A stretch of DNA of 64,000 nt from Papaver somniferum. Its lineage: Eukaryota > Streptophyta > Magnoliopsida > Ranunculales > Papaveraceae. Below are positions 43,714 through 56,181 of the stretch, piece by piece. Made by a program: the position numbers and the translations under genes. The stretch is from assembly GCF_003573695.1 (NCBI RefSeq), contig NC_039358.1, forward strand, positions 96,224,117-96,288,116, given 5' to 3'. The number at the start of each line of letters is the position of its first letter. Within the stretch, counting starts at the first letter, position 1. The notes under the pieces were generated by a model. The model had not been told where the DNA came from, did no database searches, and was given only the letters and a program-made list of their open reading frames with translations.

Positions 43714-44712
43714 AAGGGGGAGTGGTTTTCATTGTGAGATGAAGTATTGACTAAGGGGGAGTGATACATATCACCATAGTATTATTGTCAAAGTTGTGAT
43801 ACAATTGAACTTTGATGATGTGTAATAATATTATGACACTGTATAACAATAATTGAGAACAATGGTTTTCTTATTGTTATGGCTACGGATCTTTAACAAC
43901 TATGATGCTGAGTTGAACACGTTCAGAATCACTGGAGTACTTGAAAGTGACGAATATTTCGAGTAATGTTGAATAACCAAGGAAATCAAGTATTTGGATG
44001 AGAAGCTACAAATTTAATTTGTTTTGTAATTCATATGTATTGATAGTTTTGTCACTAAAATTGACAAACAGGGAGATTGTTAGAGCACTGCTCCGTCGAA
44101 CTAGCAAGCGTTGCTATCTCAAGCTTGTTTGTCAAGTTTAGTTGCCAAAACTATAAGTCTTGATTTCTAGTCTACTTATAGCTATGTCTCGGATTAGCAT
44201 AGAATGTGTAGTTGAGCTTTAGCCTTCACGACGTTCATCGATTGAAGATGAAGAACTACTAAGGGGAGCTTGTGGAACTTCATCAATAAAAGGTATGTGG
44301 AGACTTAAACTCATCACTCAAAAGTCTATTTCTACTCTATCTACTATTGAGACAAAAGTCGTATAGCTATATAGACTTTATTTTATACACATTTGATATT
44401 TCGAGCTGAATTTAACTCACTTACATATTTCTCGAAATATATGTTGGTTAGCTTTCACTTTAACCAAGTTCATCTTTATTCTTGACGAAAGTCAAAAGAT
44501 GATCATGTGAAAATCACCTGGTAATATCTTACATGATTTGTGTGAGACAGTCATTTGATGTAAACTCAGAATGTTTCGTATTGATCTATTGATCACTAGA
44601 AAATTGCTTTGAAGCTAATAGTTTATGTGAGACAGCTATTCCCGTCTTCCAAGAATGTTTCAATGATTAACTTGGAGTTTAGAACGATTAACCATTGATT
44701 GGATATATCATA

Positions 44713-44970
44713 GTATGCGTACTTATATGCTAACTATTGCAAATTATTCCAAGTCCGGGAACCATAGTATGCATACCCGTATCCGTACCGGTTTGATAGT
44801 TAAAGTCAGGGAACTTAGTATGCATACCCATATGCGTACCGTCTTAAAAGTTCAAGTCCGGGAATTCAACCGAGTTTGGTTTTGTACGACAGTATGCGTA
44901 CCCGTTCGCATACTGGAGAACCCAGACCAAGTCTGGATACTTAGGTATGCTTACCCGTTTGCATACTTGA
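44713..44970. repeat. Five palindromic motifs in the SIRE-like LTR
   Basis: Imperfect palindromes of the form agtatgcgtaccc...gt(a/t)(t/c)gcatactg recur at about 44713, 44767, 44818, 44890 and 44945, with a spacing of about 50-70 bp, upstream of the TATA box. The gaps between them repeat variants of aagt(c/t)cgggaa. This is the U3 part of the LTR, where regulatory repeats are common. Confidence 0.7.
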
Positions 44971-45442
44971 GTGGGTTAAGTTCTAAAATCGGTTTGTTCA
45001 TGCATAAATACATTTATATAATAAGGAATGCAATATGTTGCAAACAGTGGCTATAATGTTCATGAATTGATTCGAATGAATCAAAATCGATTTTGCTTCA
45101 ATTGTGTCTTGTATACTTCTACGAGAATATAAACAATTGAACAACTCTAAAACTATTTTTATTTGAGTCATTTGAACTAGTTGTGATTAAGATGAACAAG
45201 GTTGATATAAAAGTGTTCATATGGCTAACTTAGGTTAACTATTGTTGAGCCAACTAAGTGTACACGTTTAGGTACGGTTACCCACATCTAAATGAAGTCA
45301 CATTTCGTTTGTGTATAAAAAGCTAAGTTCGATCTAACGGTTAAAATATATTAGCTTGACTCTAATCAGGTTTTCATCTAACGGTGAATATTGAATGCTT
45401 TGTTACCAAGGTAGCATTGATTGCAAACCCTGATTTGAAGAC

Positions 45443-45449
45443 TATATAA
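45443..45449 (+). promoter_or_regulatory. TATA box of the SIRE-like LTR
   Basis: TATATAA followed by gggagaactctagcac. It is a strong plant-type box about 1365 bp into the LTR, which would place the transcript start near 45475. Confidence 0.55.
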
Positions 45450-46015
45450 GGGAGAACTCTAGCACTTGGGAAACCTAATCCCCACACCTCATGTGTGATA
45501 CACGTTGCGATTAGATTCGATTCTCCTGTAACCTGTTTCTCCTAAAACCATTATAGGTTAACGACTTAAAGACTTCATTGGGATTTTGAAGCCAGACCCA
45601 ACTATTTTCTCTATAGTTGCGTGTTCTGATCTTACTTTGTTTTATCATATTGAGTACTATCTTCTCTAAGATTTTCTCGAGATTCAATCTCCTATATGTA
45701 AGATAAAAAATAGTCACAAACATCTTCTTCTCATCGTTTGTGATTCCACAATATCTTGTTTCGCTACCATACGATTAAAATTATTGCGAGGTGATTGATA
45801 TTACTAGGTTGTTCTTCGGGAATATAAGTCCGGTGTATCAATTGGTTCCTGTTCACCTTGATTTATCAAAAGACGGAACAAAAACTCGTAGGCATTTCTG
45901 TGGGAGACAGATTTATATATTCAATAGACTTTTCTGTGTGAGACAGATTTTTTTATCAAGTCTTCGACTTTGGGTCGTAGCAACTCTTAGTTGTGGGTGA
46001 GATCAACTAAGGGAA

Positions 46016-47680
46016 TCAACTCTTATTTGGTTTTGACATGATGAAGTATTATACGGGCGGTATAATTCGGTAATACACACATAATTAGTTTGAGTTTGGA
46101 AATTCACGAATCTAAGTTAGGATTCTAAACATACAAATAATACGGACGAATTCGCAAATTATGCATATAAAATTTGCAACTTTCAAACAAGATTAATATG
46201 GACTTTCGTAGATTTGTAATTTGAGTGACTCCCGGAGACTCTCTGAAAATCTAGAGACTTCTAATGATTCTTTGAGAATATTTTAGAGAGTCTTTGTGAC
46301 TTATAGAGACAAAGAAAAAAAGAGATTTGCAAAGAGTCTTTGTGATTTGTAGAGACAAAAAATGTATAATATCCCATGAAAAATTTAAAAGTCTATCAAT
46401 TTTTTATTATCCATGTTACAATGTTTATAACAGCACCATGAATACCTAATCAAATATGTGTCCATTGTCAAAATAAATCTCATTGTTGTCATATGCCTTA
46501 ATTTTCATTCTCTTTGTCTCCCTCGTCCCACATTTTATTTGCCGTACTATCTCGCCACATTTTACTTGCTACAGGTTAGATCTTAGCATTATATGGAACA
46601 CAAAATAATCTATGTGCAGTAACTAATCTTGCATATCATAATCATAATCCTGGATATCAATTATCTCTTTAATCTTTAATTATTTTTTTTTGCATATATC
46701 TCTTCACATCTAATTACTATCTTCCAAATCATTTGTTGCATTGTGGAATATACTCATCATTCACGGCATTCTCTTGTAGACGGAGGCTCCATTTGGATCC
46801 ATGATAATTTCTTCATCCATTTTGAAATAAAGGAGGATTACCTCTTAAGAGGTTGAATAAGATTCACGATGATAACTAGGTTGGATAATCCGATGACAAC
46901 TAGGTTGGATAAGCATGCAACAGTGACACTTGTTCGTTGCATATCCATGACAAAAAAAAATACTACTGGTAATTGGGTCGAATGTAATCCTCCATAATTC
47001 GGTTAATAGGGAAGCATTTTTATCTTGACTCTCATGTTTACCAAGTTTTTTTCAAATTTTCAAGTCTCCCAAAATATCACCTCTTGAGGAGATATTTCAA
47101 CCATGCCTATTTTCAGCCTATTTTCATAGAAAAGTCTTCCCAAATCTCTAAAAACAACAAATCAATGACTGTCAATTCATATTCGAATAACATGGGTGTT
47201 AAAGTGACTTTTACAAATTCTTAATCCAATAAAATGGAGTTTTAAAGAATTTAAATGACTTAAAAAAAGTCTCTAACAAATAACAAGAGACATTGGGAGA
47301 CTCTCTAAAAATCCTTATGGACTAACAGTAGATTTGGGAATTCCCTAGAAGTCCTCTGAAATCTCGTTTGACTACCTCCTGTAAATAGGTTCCCGGTAGC
47401 CCCTTGCTCTTAACAAGCAAAAAGGCGTTGCAAAAGTACGCAGCAAGTGCACGTTGCATTTAGAGGGATGTACGAAGACTAAGAGCATCTCCTAGAGAAG
47501 GTGTAAAAAATCATATGTGGATTTTTTATTTAGTCCTTTAATTTATGGGGTCTAAACATAGAGTAAATATATGACCTCAAATCTAAAAAACTATGTCCAA
47601 CAATGAGAATTTGAACCTTTAAAATTAAAAGAAAATTAGCTAAAAACATGACGTGGAGGTGCAACCGGAGGTGAAAATAA
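46016..47680. other. Intergenic; possible decayed inverted-repeat element
   Basis: No gene seen. Two stretches share text: gagactctctgaaaatctagagact...ttttagagagtctttgtgac (46230-46350) and, reversed, ttttagagagtctcccaatgtctc (47270-47320). They might be the arms of a decayed DNA transposon about 1.1 kb long, but the arms match poorly and no target duplication was found. The rest is AT-rich single-copy-looking sequence. Confidence 0.35.
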
Positions 47681-47859
47681 CATTTTCTTGAACACATTCA
47701 TACTTAGTAATTGGTCCCTCCTAACTTGTAGGACCCTACTGTTAGAGATGAATTTATGTCATACGGGTCTAAAATCCCATGTATCACTTAAAATAAATAA
47801 ATCTACCCTCTTCCGGAAATGCTCTGACCTATTTACTACTCCTAGATCTGTGACCTGTC

Positions 47860-48540
47860 ACTGTGTTGTTGTTCAAATTCATCCCTTCTATCTTCATCGT
47901 CGTCGCATCTGCAAACCCTGGGTGTATCGTACACCGGTAACTTCCTTACCAAATTTCAAGAATGTTGTGCTTGTGTGTATTTTGATTTTACAATTTATAA
48001 TTTGAGTATGTTCACATAAATAAAATTCTGATTTTAGTTTTCTTGAACCATTTTTCCGAGAATTCTCGCCTGATCTGAAAAAATAATTTGGAAAATTGAC
48101 TGACACTGTTATAATGCAAGGTCAGATTCTTAGTTCGTAATTCTGAAATATAATGTTAGATCAGATTCTTAGTTCGTAATTTTGAAATAAGAACTTTAAA
48201 TGGTAGTAGATTTTGCTTTAAAGGAATCTTTTCGGAAATTTAGGTTAAAATGTATTCAGTAATTCATAACCCTATCGTTTAAATTGTATTCGCTTCTTGA
48301 TTTTGTGTATAATGCAGTCGAACTGTTTTGCATTCTCAAATAACTTCAAAACAACATTTGTTAGATCAGGCTATCCAATAAGTGAATGATAAGATAATAA
48401 GCAATGGCAGGTGGAGATTCAGTAGCTTAAAGGGCGCTTAGTGTCATTGTAATAGACATATCAGAATTTTTTTTCTTTCATTTATTCTGCAGTTACTTTT
48501 GAAGTGTACACGTGATACTCATATTTTAAGGAGGAAGAAT
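47860..48540 (+). promoter_or_regulatory. Probable 5' UTR with intron, TRAPPC2 gene
   Basis: Upstream of the TRAPPC2 start a pyrimidine-rich leader (cttctatcttcatcgtcgtcgc) ends in a possible donor, acaccg|gtaact (47936). A possible acceptor, ttattctgcag, ends at 48491, giving a 555-bp 5' UTR intron and a 50-nt second leader exon before ATG 48541. The intron is T-rich as plant introns are. The promoter itself is not resolved. Confidence 0.4.
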
Positions 48541-50876
48541 ATGGCAACAACAGCATGTTTCATCATTGTGAGCAAGAATTTTATTCCGATATATGAAGCT
48601 GAAGTGGGCACTTTACTTAAAGTATGGTGTGTTTTTCGTTTTATTTTTAATTCTAGCTATTACACATATTGAAATTTTGAAATCATAAACTGCAAACTCT
48701 GTAATTCGGCAAAGGTAAAATGGTATTGACATAGTTTCTTTCTCGGAATGATGAACATATTCTGAAGCCTTTTCATCCTACTCAATAATAATTGCTAGAT
48801 ATGTTATAGAATGAACATTGAGCTAGTAACCTTAGGCTCACATGTATTTAATCTAGTGTATTATCAAAGTTTCTTGTTTGGTCACCTATAAATATCTTAA
48901 TCAACGGTCACGGCATCTGATTATGGCATGAATTTTCATTGCTGTGATAGATTTGAGATGCAGTTTTCCACTAGGTGAAATACTTTGATGACCTCAATCT
49001 AGACATATGAACATCTAGATGCTGATGCTATAGTTCCACTAGGATTAGACTTAATAAGCCAGTTTTGGACTCATAAAGTGGAAATAACCTTGATTATCAG
49101 CAAATTAACATCAAGAATCCCACCATTATGCCCACAGTTTTCCGGTAATGCAAATTGTTTCAACTACTGTTGTGTATCCAAAACAAAAATCTGTCTAAGC
49201 ACTCCCTTTATTGAAGAGACAGTTAGAAACTACTACGTTTAATTACTACCTTTTAACTTAGGAGAATTTGCTATAGATATGTATAAATGTTTGCAAGATA
49301 TGATTGGTAATTCCTGATTTAAATTGACTGTTTGCCAAATCTCATAGGTCAGAAGAGAACTGAACTCAGTATAAGCAAGAGATGTAGTCCTTAAAAGTAT
49401 CCAGGAAGTACTGATTCAAAATTTCTAGTGAGAACCAACCCTTCCTAATTTGCCTGCTTGTAACCTTCTGAAGTAACGCTTGTTAACTGTGTTGACCATT
49501 CAACTGTAGCTGCAGCCTCTTTGAGGCCTCTCCTGATATGGCATCTTGTTGAGACGTATGTTCGGCCAAATGTTCCCAATATGTTCATTAAAATCTAAAT
49601 GAATTTCCATTGGCAAGAATTCCAAGTTGAGTATTAGTGATTCAGTAGGAGGATTTAAAAGTCAAATATAAGGTTTCTGTAGGTCTAAATCATTCTAGTT
49701 ACATCTTATCCAAAAGGCGTCTGCACAGTATGCTTTATAAGATTCATCAAGTTATAACGAAGCCCAAATTAAACTCCATCCTTGATTAAAATAAGTATGC
49801 ATTTAGCTTCGGACCTGCTATAGTTCAAAAGCATCTTTTTGTTCTTTTTCTTTTTCTCATTGTGCATGACGCTATTTTTCATAAAAATCATGCTCAAAGT
49901 ATCTAGGCAAAATATCTTCTAGTTATTTATGAAGGGTGTTTGCCTCATTTTTATGTCACAGAAAGAAGAAGCTGCTCAACAACATCAATTCATCATACAT
50001 GCAGCTTTGGATATTGTGCAGGACCTTGCTTGGACTACAAGTGCTATGTGAGTCGATCGCTGCTACCTGCTTGTCTTTCTTGTATCTGATGTTTTAGGGG
50101 AGTGACCGAATGAAAATAAAGATGAGCTACAGATTTCTGCTCCTAAGACGCACTCTTGTAAACAGTGGTTTTAATATTTTTTTGACCTACTAATGCAATG
50201 CCCTGTCTTCTCCAAATATAGGTTTTTGAAAGCAACAGATAGGTTCAACGATTTGGTGGTGTCGTCATATGTTACTGCAGGTCATATCCTACATATAGAG
50301 TTTACCAGTGCTGTTAACCATATCAATTCTTGCTATTGAATCATGTTCAGTAATCCATCCAAAATGTTTTTTTTTTATCAATTCTTACATTGAATGGCTT
50401 ATAAGATACTTGGGCACTTTTAGCTAATTACTAGGCTGATTTTTCTCAATAGCGAGATATTCTTATGCTGTCCACCCATGTACATTTTGTGATGAATTTT
50501 CCTTGACTAAGTGAGCTATATACACACAAGATTGATGCTGCTTCATGACTCTCGTAATGAAGACGGGATAAAAAGCTTCTTCCAGGAGGTCCATGAGCTC
50601 TATATAAAGGTAACTTGACGGCTGCTGTTAATGAACTCTTCCCACCTGTGATTAATTTTGGAAGTGTTGAGTTAGAATGTAAGATGTCAGCTTAAGAATA
50701 AAAGCTTCCTCGATTATTTCATATCGTTTTATGACTTGTCTCTGTTCTTATATTAATAGCTCACATTGTTTGCCAATTGGCAGATACTTCTCAACCCTCT
50801 CTACTTACCTGGGTCTCGCATTACATCATCCCACTTTGATACAAAAGTTCGAGCTCTTGCAAGAAAATATCTGTAG
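48541..50876 (+). CDS. TRAPPC2: TRAPP complex subunit 2 (Trs20/Sedlin-like), five exons
   Basis: The protein is a core subunit of TRAPP, the tethering and Rab-activating complex of ER-Golgi traffic. Exons read 48541-48621, 49962-50047, 50222-50280, 50512-50609 and 50784-50876. They give [10 protein letters not shown], then [29 protein letters not shown], and the end Leu-Ala-Arg-Lys-Tyr-Leu-stop. This is a longin-fold protein of about 138 residues against about 135 in Arabidopsis. Four junctions have GT and AG ends in phase. At exon 4 no AG lies directly before the conserved His (50523); the AG at 50510-50511 keeps the frame and adds about three residues. No stop interrupts the assembled frame. 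It is probably a functional host gene. Confidence 0.9.
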
Positions 50877-53665
50877 ATGCCCTCGCTTGATCGTGGTTTG
50901 GACATAGTGTAATGGCTGGTAATTTCTATTCTACACCCTCCACCAGTGTCATGATTCTTTTAAAGGTTTCTGGTATGGGCCAATTTATTTCCTTTTTATT
51001 TCTGTTAAATTACACAAGTATCCTATTTGGGTTGCTACAAAACGATCTCGGGGATTTTGATCTGATTCTGCGAAACAAGGTTGATTTTCAGTTTTTATTT
51101 ATTCAGAATTGTAACTTATGTTTACTCCAGTTATATCTGGTCCGATTGGTGGGTAGCACATGGTGTAGCTACCCTCTGTAATATACAAAGAGTTGAAGAC
51201 CCAATATGTGAACGTAATCTGCCATCTACACAGTAATAATAAATAAATAAAAACATTGGGTCTTGTAGAAATGGTTTATCTATTTGGATCGTTTAAGTTT
51301 TTTTGTAGAAACAAGAACTTGAGTTTATCATCTGGCTTTCTACCTCAGTATGGATCATGTTTCTGGTATTCACTAGCAACCATTAATATGCAGAATGTCA
51401 AAAGCATCAAAATTGGTTAAAGCCTGCCTTTAAAGGGTTGAAGTTTGGGGTATATAGGTCTGCCAAAATACCCAGAGATAGGTAGAGATTAAAGAATCAG
51501 AAAGTCACATTTTTGTATGAGATACCCAGGGCTAGTCGAAAAAAGTTATTCTAACCTTAAAACTTGAACATTAACCGACTTTAATAGTATATACAGTATT
51601 TGAATCCTTAACGCTTTCTTCCTTCAGTCACATAATAAGGTGATTAGATGTTGGTTAATTTGATAAGACTGAGTTTTTTTTTTCACTTTTGTTATAGGGA
51701 GGGGGTATTCGGATCAAGGGAGTGGAAAACTCGTACTGAGCTAGATTTCAACATTTCTTAGACCAAAATGCCCTTTAAAGCTGACTCATGCTAACCCACA
51801 CAACTTATGTTACAGGGAGGAGGAGTTTATATCTAGAGAGTGATAGAATCTAAGAACCCGTAATATTCCCATTTCCAATTCAAACCTAAAAAATAAATTG
51901 AAAGGATTTGTTGATCTCTATCAATCGTACGTGAGTTTAGTAGAAATGAAAAATTTCCCATTTCCATGAGCATGGTTTGTTTTTATGTAGTATAGATAGA
52001 AATATAGATGAATAAAAATCAATATGTGTGATCTCGGTTCTTTGAAACCAGAGGTAGTGAAATGAAACATTCACGTCCAAATTTCGAACGTGAAAACTTA
52101 GTCTCTACTAGAGTAGTGACGGTGAAAACCAACAGTTCACTACCACCCATTTACTGCAAAATACAACATTTCTTTTCTATTCAAAGTGATGGTGAAATAC
52201 AATATTTTGTCATCCATTGTTTTCTTTCAGTTTTGATTGATTAGTCTTACTAATTTTATGCTTAATTGGAATGCTAAGTTGCTCCATTTGCAACTCTTCC
52301 TCGCAAAGAAAAAACTCAGCCGGTTGCATTCCAAGCTAGCACCACCATTATTCAAGAGCCGGAAGTACTGGAAGTGCATGGGATGTTAAGTCTCAGAAGC
52401 AACTTATAAGATCAATCTATCAAAGAGCCATCTTTCTATGATTATGATGACAAAGTTGTTGCAATTAAGGACAAAACGGGGACATAGAAACCGTAAGATG
52501 CGGCGAAAACAAAGACGGAAAGAAACTCCAACGATTCATCCCATTTTTGCCAAGTGACTTTTGTTTATAAAGAATGAGATCAGTTATGGGTGTTCTATTA
52601 TTGTTCCCCAAGGTTTAACCGCTTAGATTATCAAAGCAACCTTATAGTTGTAGTAGATTAAATTCCATGGAAAATTTTCAATTAAGGTTCTGACAATTTG
52701 CAAGTGGAAGTGAATGTTTTGCTGTATGGAATTAATATGTTCATCGTCACTAAACGGAAGTGGAATGGTCTATTTTGCTGGCACTCAAGCGGTACTACAC
52801 CGTGGTACAGATATGTTGCATCTCACCATTACTTACATGATGGAGAAATCCGATATTCACGTTTATTATTGTGACCGTGACTGTTTCATTTCTCTTCTAC
52901 TGGTACGAGCGAACTAAGGTTTTATAAATCGATTTTTTTTTATAGATTAATACGAAAGAGAAAAGAATCATGATTTAATCACCAGAGTACTAGAATTTTT
53001 CTTTTCCAGTAAACTTTTCTGGTATATTTGAAAACACAAATTTATAAAAATTTTCATTTGATTTTCTTGGTTAGGAAAACTATTCCCAACCTTCATAGTC
53101 GGGTTTTTAGAATTTATGAGCGCTATCCAAATTATAAGTAAGAAGGCTGTCTGTTTATGGGTCATCCTACGACATCGATTGAGATCCTTGATTCCGGTCA
53201 TCCTACGATATCGATTGATTGTTGGTGGTTTGACTTTGAGTCAAAGGTGGCCGTTGATTCTGGGCATTCTTATTATTTTGGACGTTGGAGATTATATCGT
53301 GGCCCGACCTTTCCTAATGTTTCCTGATTTTTAAACGTAGATATATAATCAAAATAGACTCCTTATCGCCAAGAACTCCTGTGTAATTCACTTCCGTCCT
53401 ACCTATGTGTGCAATCACTGTTTTCAACTTGAGTCCATGTGATAACCCAATCCTTTTTTGTCCATTGATTTAAGGCGTCATGCAGTCGAGATAGCCTGTT
53501 ACGTCAAATATTTTGTCGATTATGCTGTGGCCCAAACAAGCTAACCCTTGCCTCACCATTAATCCGCCAACCTTGCCTCAGCACTAAACCTCGATTGAAC
53601 ATTGATTTCGCGAAGAGATATCATTTTCATTAAACTAATTCTGTATAAATAAATGCTTACTGGTA
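50877..53665. other. 3' UTR of TRAPPC2, then intergenic sequence
   Basis: The first 350 bp, with aataataaataaataaaaac near 51233-51255, are probably the 3' UTR and polyadenylation region. Beyond that I recognise no gene. Short open frames (52062-52244, 52714-52917, 53116-53334) lack known motifs. A text at about 52268-52420 reads as a short Pro/Lys-rich peptide in one frame but is interrupted by stops and may be an old gene fragment. A 33-bp direct repeat (gtcatcctacga(c/t)atcgattga) lies at 53161 and 53197. Confidence 0.4.
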
Positions 53666-53674
53666 TTTATGTTA

Positions 53675-54606
53675 GGAAAAATTGGAAATATGTCGAGTTT
53701 TCATTAATTGAGTTGGAGATCCGTCCCCAAACTGAAAAAATTAAGGAATCTAGCACATCCATCCAAAAACTCAGTTAAATAGTCAATTCTTCATTTTGAC
53801 TGGTCATACTCTCTAAAAAATTTACCTACATACCCTCATTTTTATAACAAATGTTTACGGAGAAGATTAGAAACTGACTGAACAAAGAAAAGAAAAGGAG
53901 AAATTCATGCAGTGAAGGTATATAAAAATCGTATACAGTCAAAGTAGTTTGCCGATGATAAACTGATCGAAGCACTAAGTTTGATCCTATATGGATCGAA
54001 TATCACTGCGTAAACAATACAAGATTTCCTGCTTCTCCTCTTTCAATCTTCAAATGGATCTTTACTTGCAAAATTGAGATATGGATGATGAATTGTAAAT
54101 ATCGGTTAGTATATCAAACTCACCTGTGTGATTGATTGTATTTCGCAGCTGTAATGTTTAATTTCGTTTAATTGTAACATGAAATATATGCTTGATTGAT
54201 TATATCAAACCCAGTTAGGAAACCAAAAATGATTATTTAAGGAACTTGTAATGGAAATTCTAATGGAACAACCAAGCAGCAGACCATAATACTATGCTTC
54301 CCCACTCAAAAAATTTCATTTTTGGTAATTTGTACATAACTGCGTCGATTCAATTTCCCAATATGTCTCCCACGTCTGTATCAGTTGAAGAACGTAAGTG
54401 TGTTATCTTCAAAAATGATGAAGAAATCAGTTTACAATGTTATAAGGGCATCTGGGTCTTTTATTTGCACGTGTGTTGTCGTATGTGTGTCTAATTGACT
54501 CGTTCAATGAGTTTTTGGATGGATGGGATAAATTTCTTAATTTTTTCCGTTTGGGGACGGATTCCCAACTCAATTAGTGAAAACGGGACAAATTCCCAAT
54601 TTTCCC
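53675..54606. mobile_element. Mutator-like foldback element (MITE-type)
   Basis: The 932-bp element has long terminal inverted repeats of about 110 bp (53675-53784 and 54497-54606). The ends are GGAAAAATTGG and GGGAAAATTGGG, and both arms share aattgagttg, ccgtccccaaac and catccatccaaaaactca. Flanks tttatgtta (53666-53674) and tttatgata (54607-54615) form a 9-bp target duplication with one change, which is typical of Mutator-like transposons. The middle (about 710 bp) has no recognisable transposase, so it is non-autonomous. Confidence 0.85.
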
Positions 54607-54615
54607 TTTATGATA

Positions 54616-56173
54616 TTACATTCTTATCGGTATCTGGATAATGTATACAATGGGCTTGAGGTATTAGAAGTTAGAAATCAGTTGAACCGAGCGAGATAAA
54701 ATGGTTGAGACGCAGAGTATTGCCATATTTGCTCCTATCGACGATGCATGCATGATTACTGGTGATGAAGATTAGTTGCTGCCATTCTAAGGAAGAGTGC
54801 TGATGTGATGAAGTGGTGATGTGAGTGGTTGCTGACAGTCATTGAAGTCGAGAAATTAGTTGAGGTTCGAGTTATTGAATGCTACCATTGATGATAGTGG
54901 GGATGGAGGTGATAGAAGAGTGTTAATTTCCCTGCTGTTATAAATTGATTGGTGATTGTTTGTACCGTATGATGGAGAATGCGCCTGTCGATGGCAATTG
55001 ATGATTCTGTGGTCAAACAGATTAAATGGGTATGTGGGGCTGTTTTATGCCGAGAGTTCAACGAAGAATAGTTATTTGCTGCTCGAACTTGGTGGACTGT
55101 ATTGATAATAGTCTCCGGTGGCTGATAGAGAAGATTCATAATGGGTTCGTGGAAAATAGTCAGTCGTCAAACAAGAACTTGAGATGTTGACGGAGTTCGG
55201 CTTGCCTGGCGTTATGATGAAACTCGAGCAAAGTCTGTGTTGGAGAAGAGTTGGAGCTCAGGTTTGACGGAAAGGTGGTGATGGAGCTCGAGCAAATCTA
55301 TAGAATAAGTAAACGTTGCCTCTGTCTCGTGATAGATCGGCCGTCCAAAATAGGTGGGACAAATCTGAGCGTCCAAAACATCTATATGGTTGGAATAGAC
55401 GGATTATGCCGCGTCCCGGCCAAAAGTAATGATATACTACACCGATAACCGTGTGAAAAAATCGAAAGGAAATTAAAACTTATCTAAAGCTTACCGTTTT
55501 CTTTCTCTGCTTTCTTCCTCTCTTGGGTCTTCCAGTCAATTCTTTACATGAAGGTTAATCTTAATTTACATGAAGGTAAATCTAGGAGATTACAGTAAAA
55601 TAAAACAAGAGAAAAGAAAAACAATATCACTAACTCATTACCACGGTTCCTGTCACTTTTGTTCTTGGTTTCGTTGGTATGCAAAAGAGATCAAAGAACA
55701 AGAGAAATTTTGTTACTGTACCTTTAATCTTAAACACAATTAGCCCAAAGGATTTTTATTAATTAGATATTCAAATTAGGCTCTTACCTAATAGCCACGA
55801 CTATTTTGACCGGGATAGATAAACCTTTAAGCAGTCATGGCCCCAGCTATTACGACCCGACCAGTTGAACATTTGGGGCGTAACAATGACAGAACTAGGT
55901 TTTACGATCAGGAGACTTTTTTTTTTTTTTAACAAATTTGGGAAATCTTAAATCTTGACACGACTGATTTATAGGATAACCATGTTTCACATTAAACCTT
56001 GCGTGAGCGCTAAACCTTCGTTGCGTTGATTTCCTAAACGGTAAAAGTATCAAATTGTATCACACCAGTTCTTGCCATTCGTGGGTACAATGTGGTTGGG
56101 TTGGCTGCAAGAAACTTTGGGCTTTCCTGTGTTACCCAATGTCGAGAATGTGTAGCTGAGAACATTTTTTTCA
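54616..56173. other. Intergenic, nothing recognised
   Basis: About 1.55 kb without a gene I can name. A minus-strand frame at 54882-55139 (85 residues) and a + strand frame at 55251-55448 have no known motif. Related phrases gatgaaactcgagcaaa and gatggagctcgagcaaa lie 60 bp apart near 55220-55295. A run of T lies at 55918-55930. Confidence 0.35.
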
Positions 56174-56181
56174 TGTAGTAG

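Larger units (their letters stand above)
43714..46015 (+). mobile_element. SIRE-like Copia element: 3' end and truncated LTR
   Basis: From 43714 the text (aagggggagtg..., gtcaaagttgtgat...) is of the kind found between pol and the 3' LTR of SIRE-type Copia elements. A purine tract cagggagat ends at 44077 and an LTR begins at 44078 with tgttagagcactgctcc. The LTR carries a TATA box (45443), a palindromic repeat array (44713-44970), and ends prematurely near 46015 after gtgggtgagatcaactaaggg. No coding frame remains. The family call rests on recognition of the LTR text, so lineage confidence is moderate. Confidence 0.65.
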
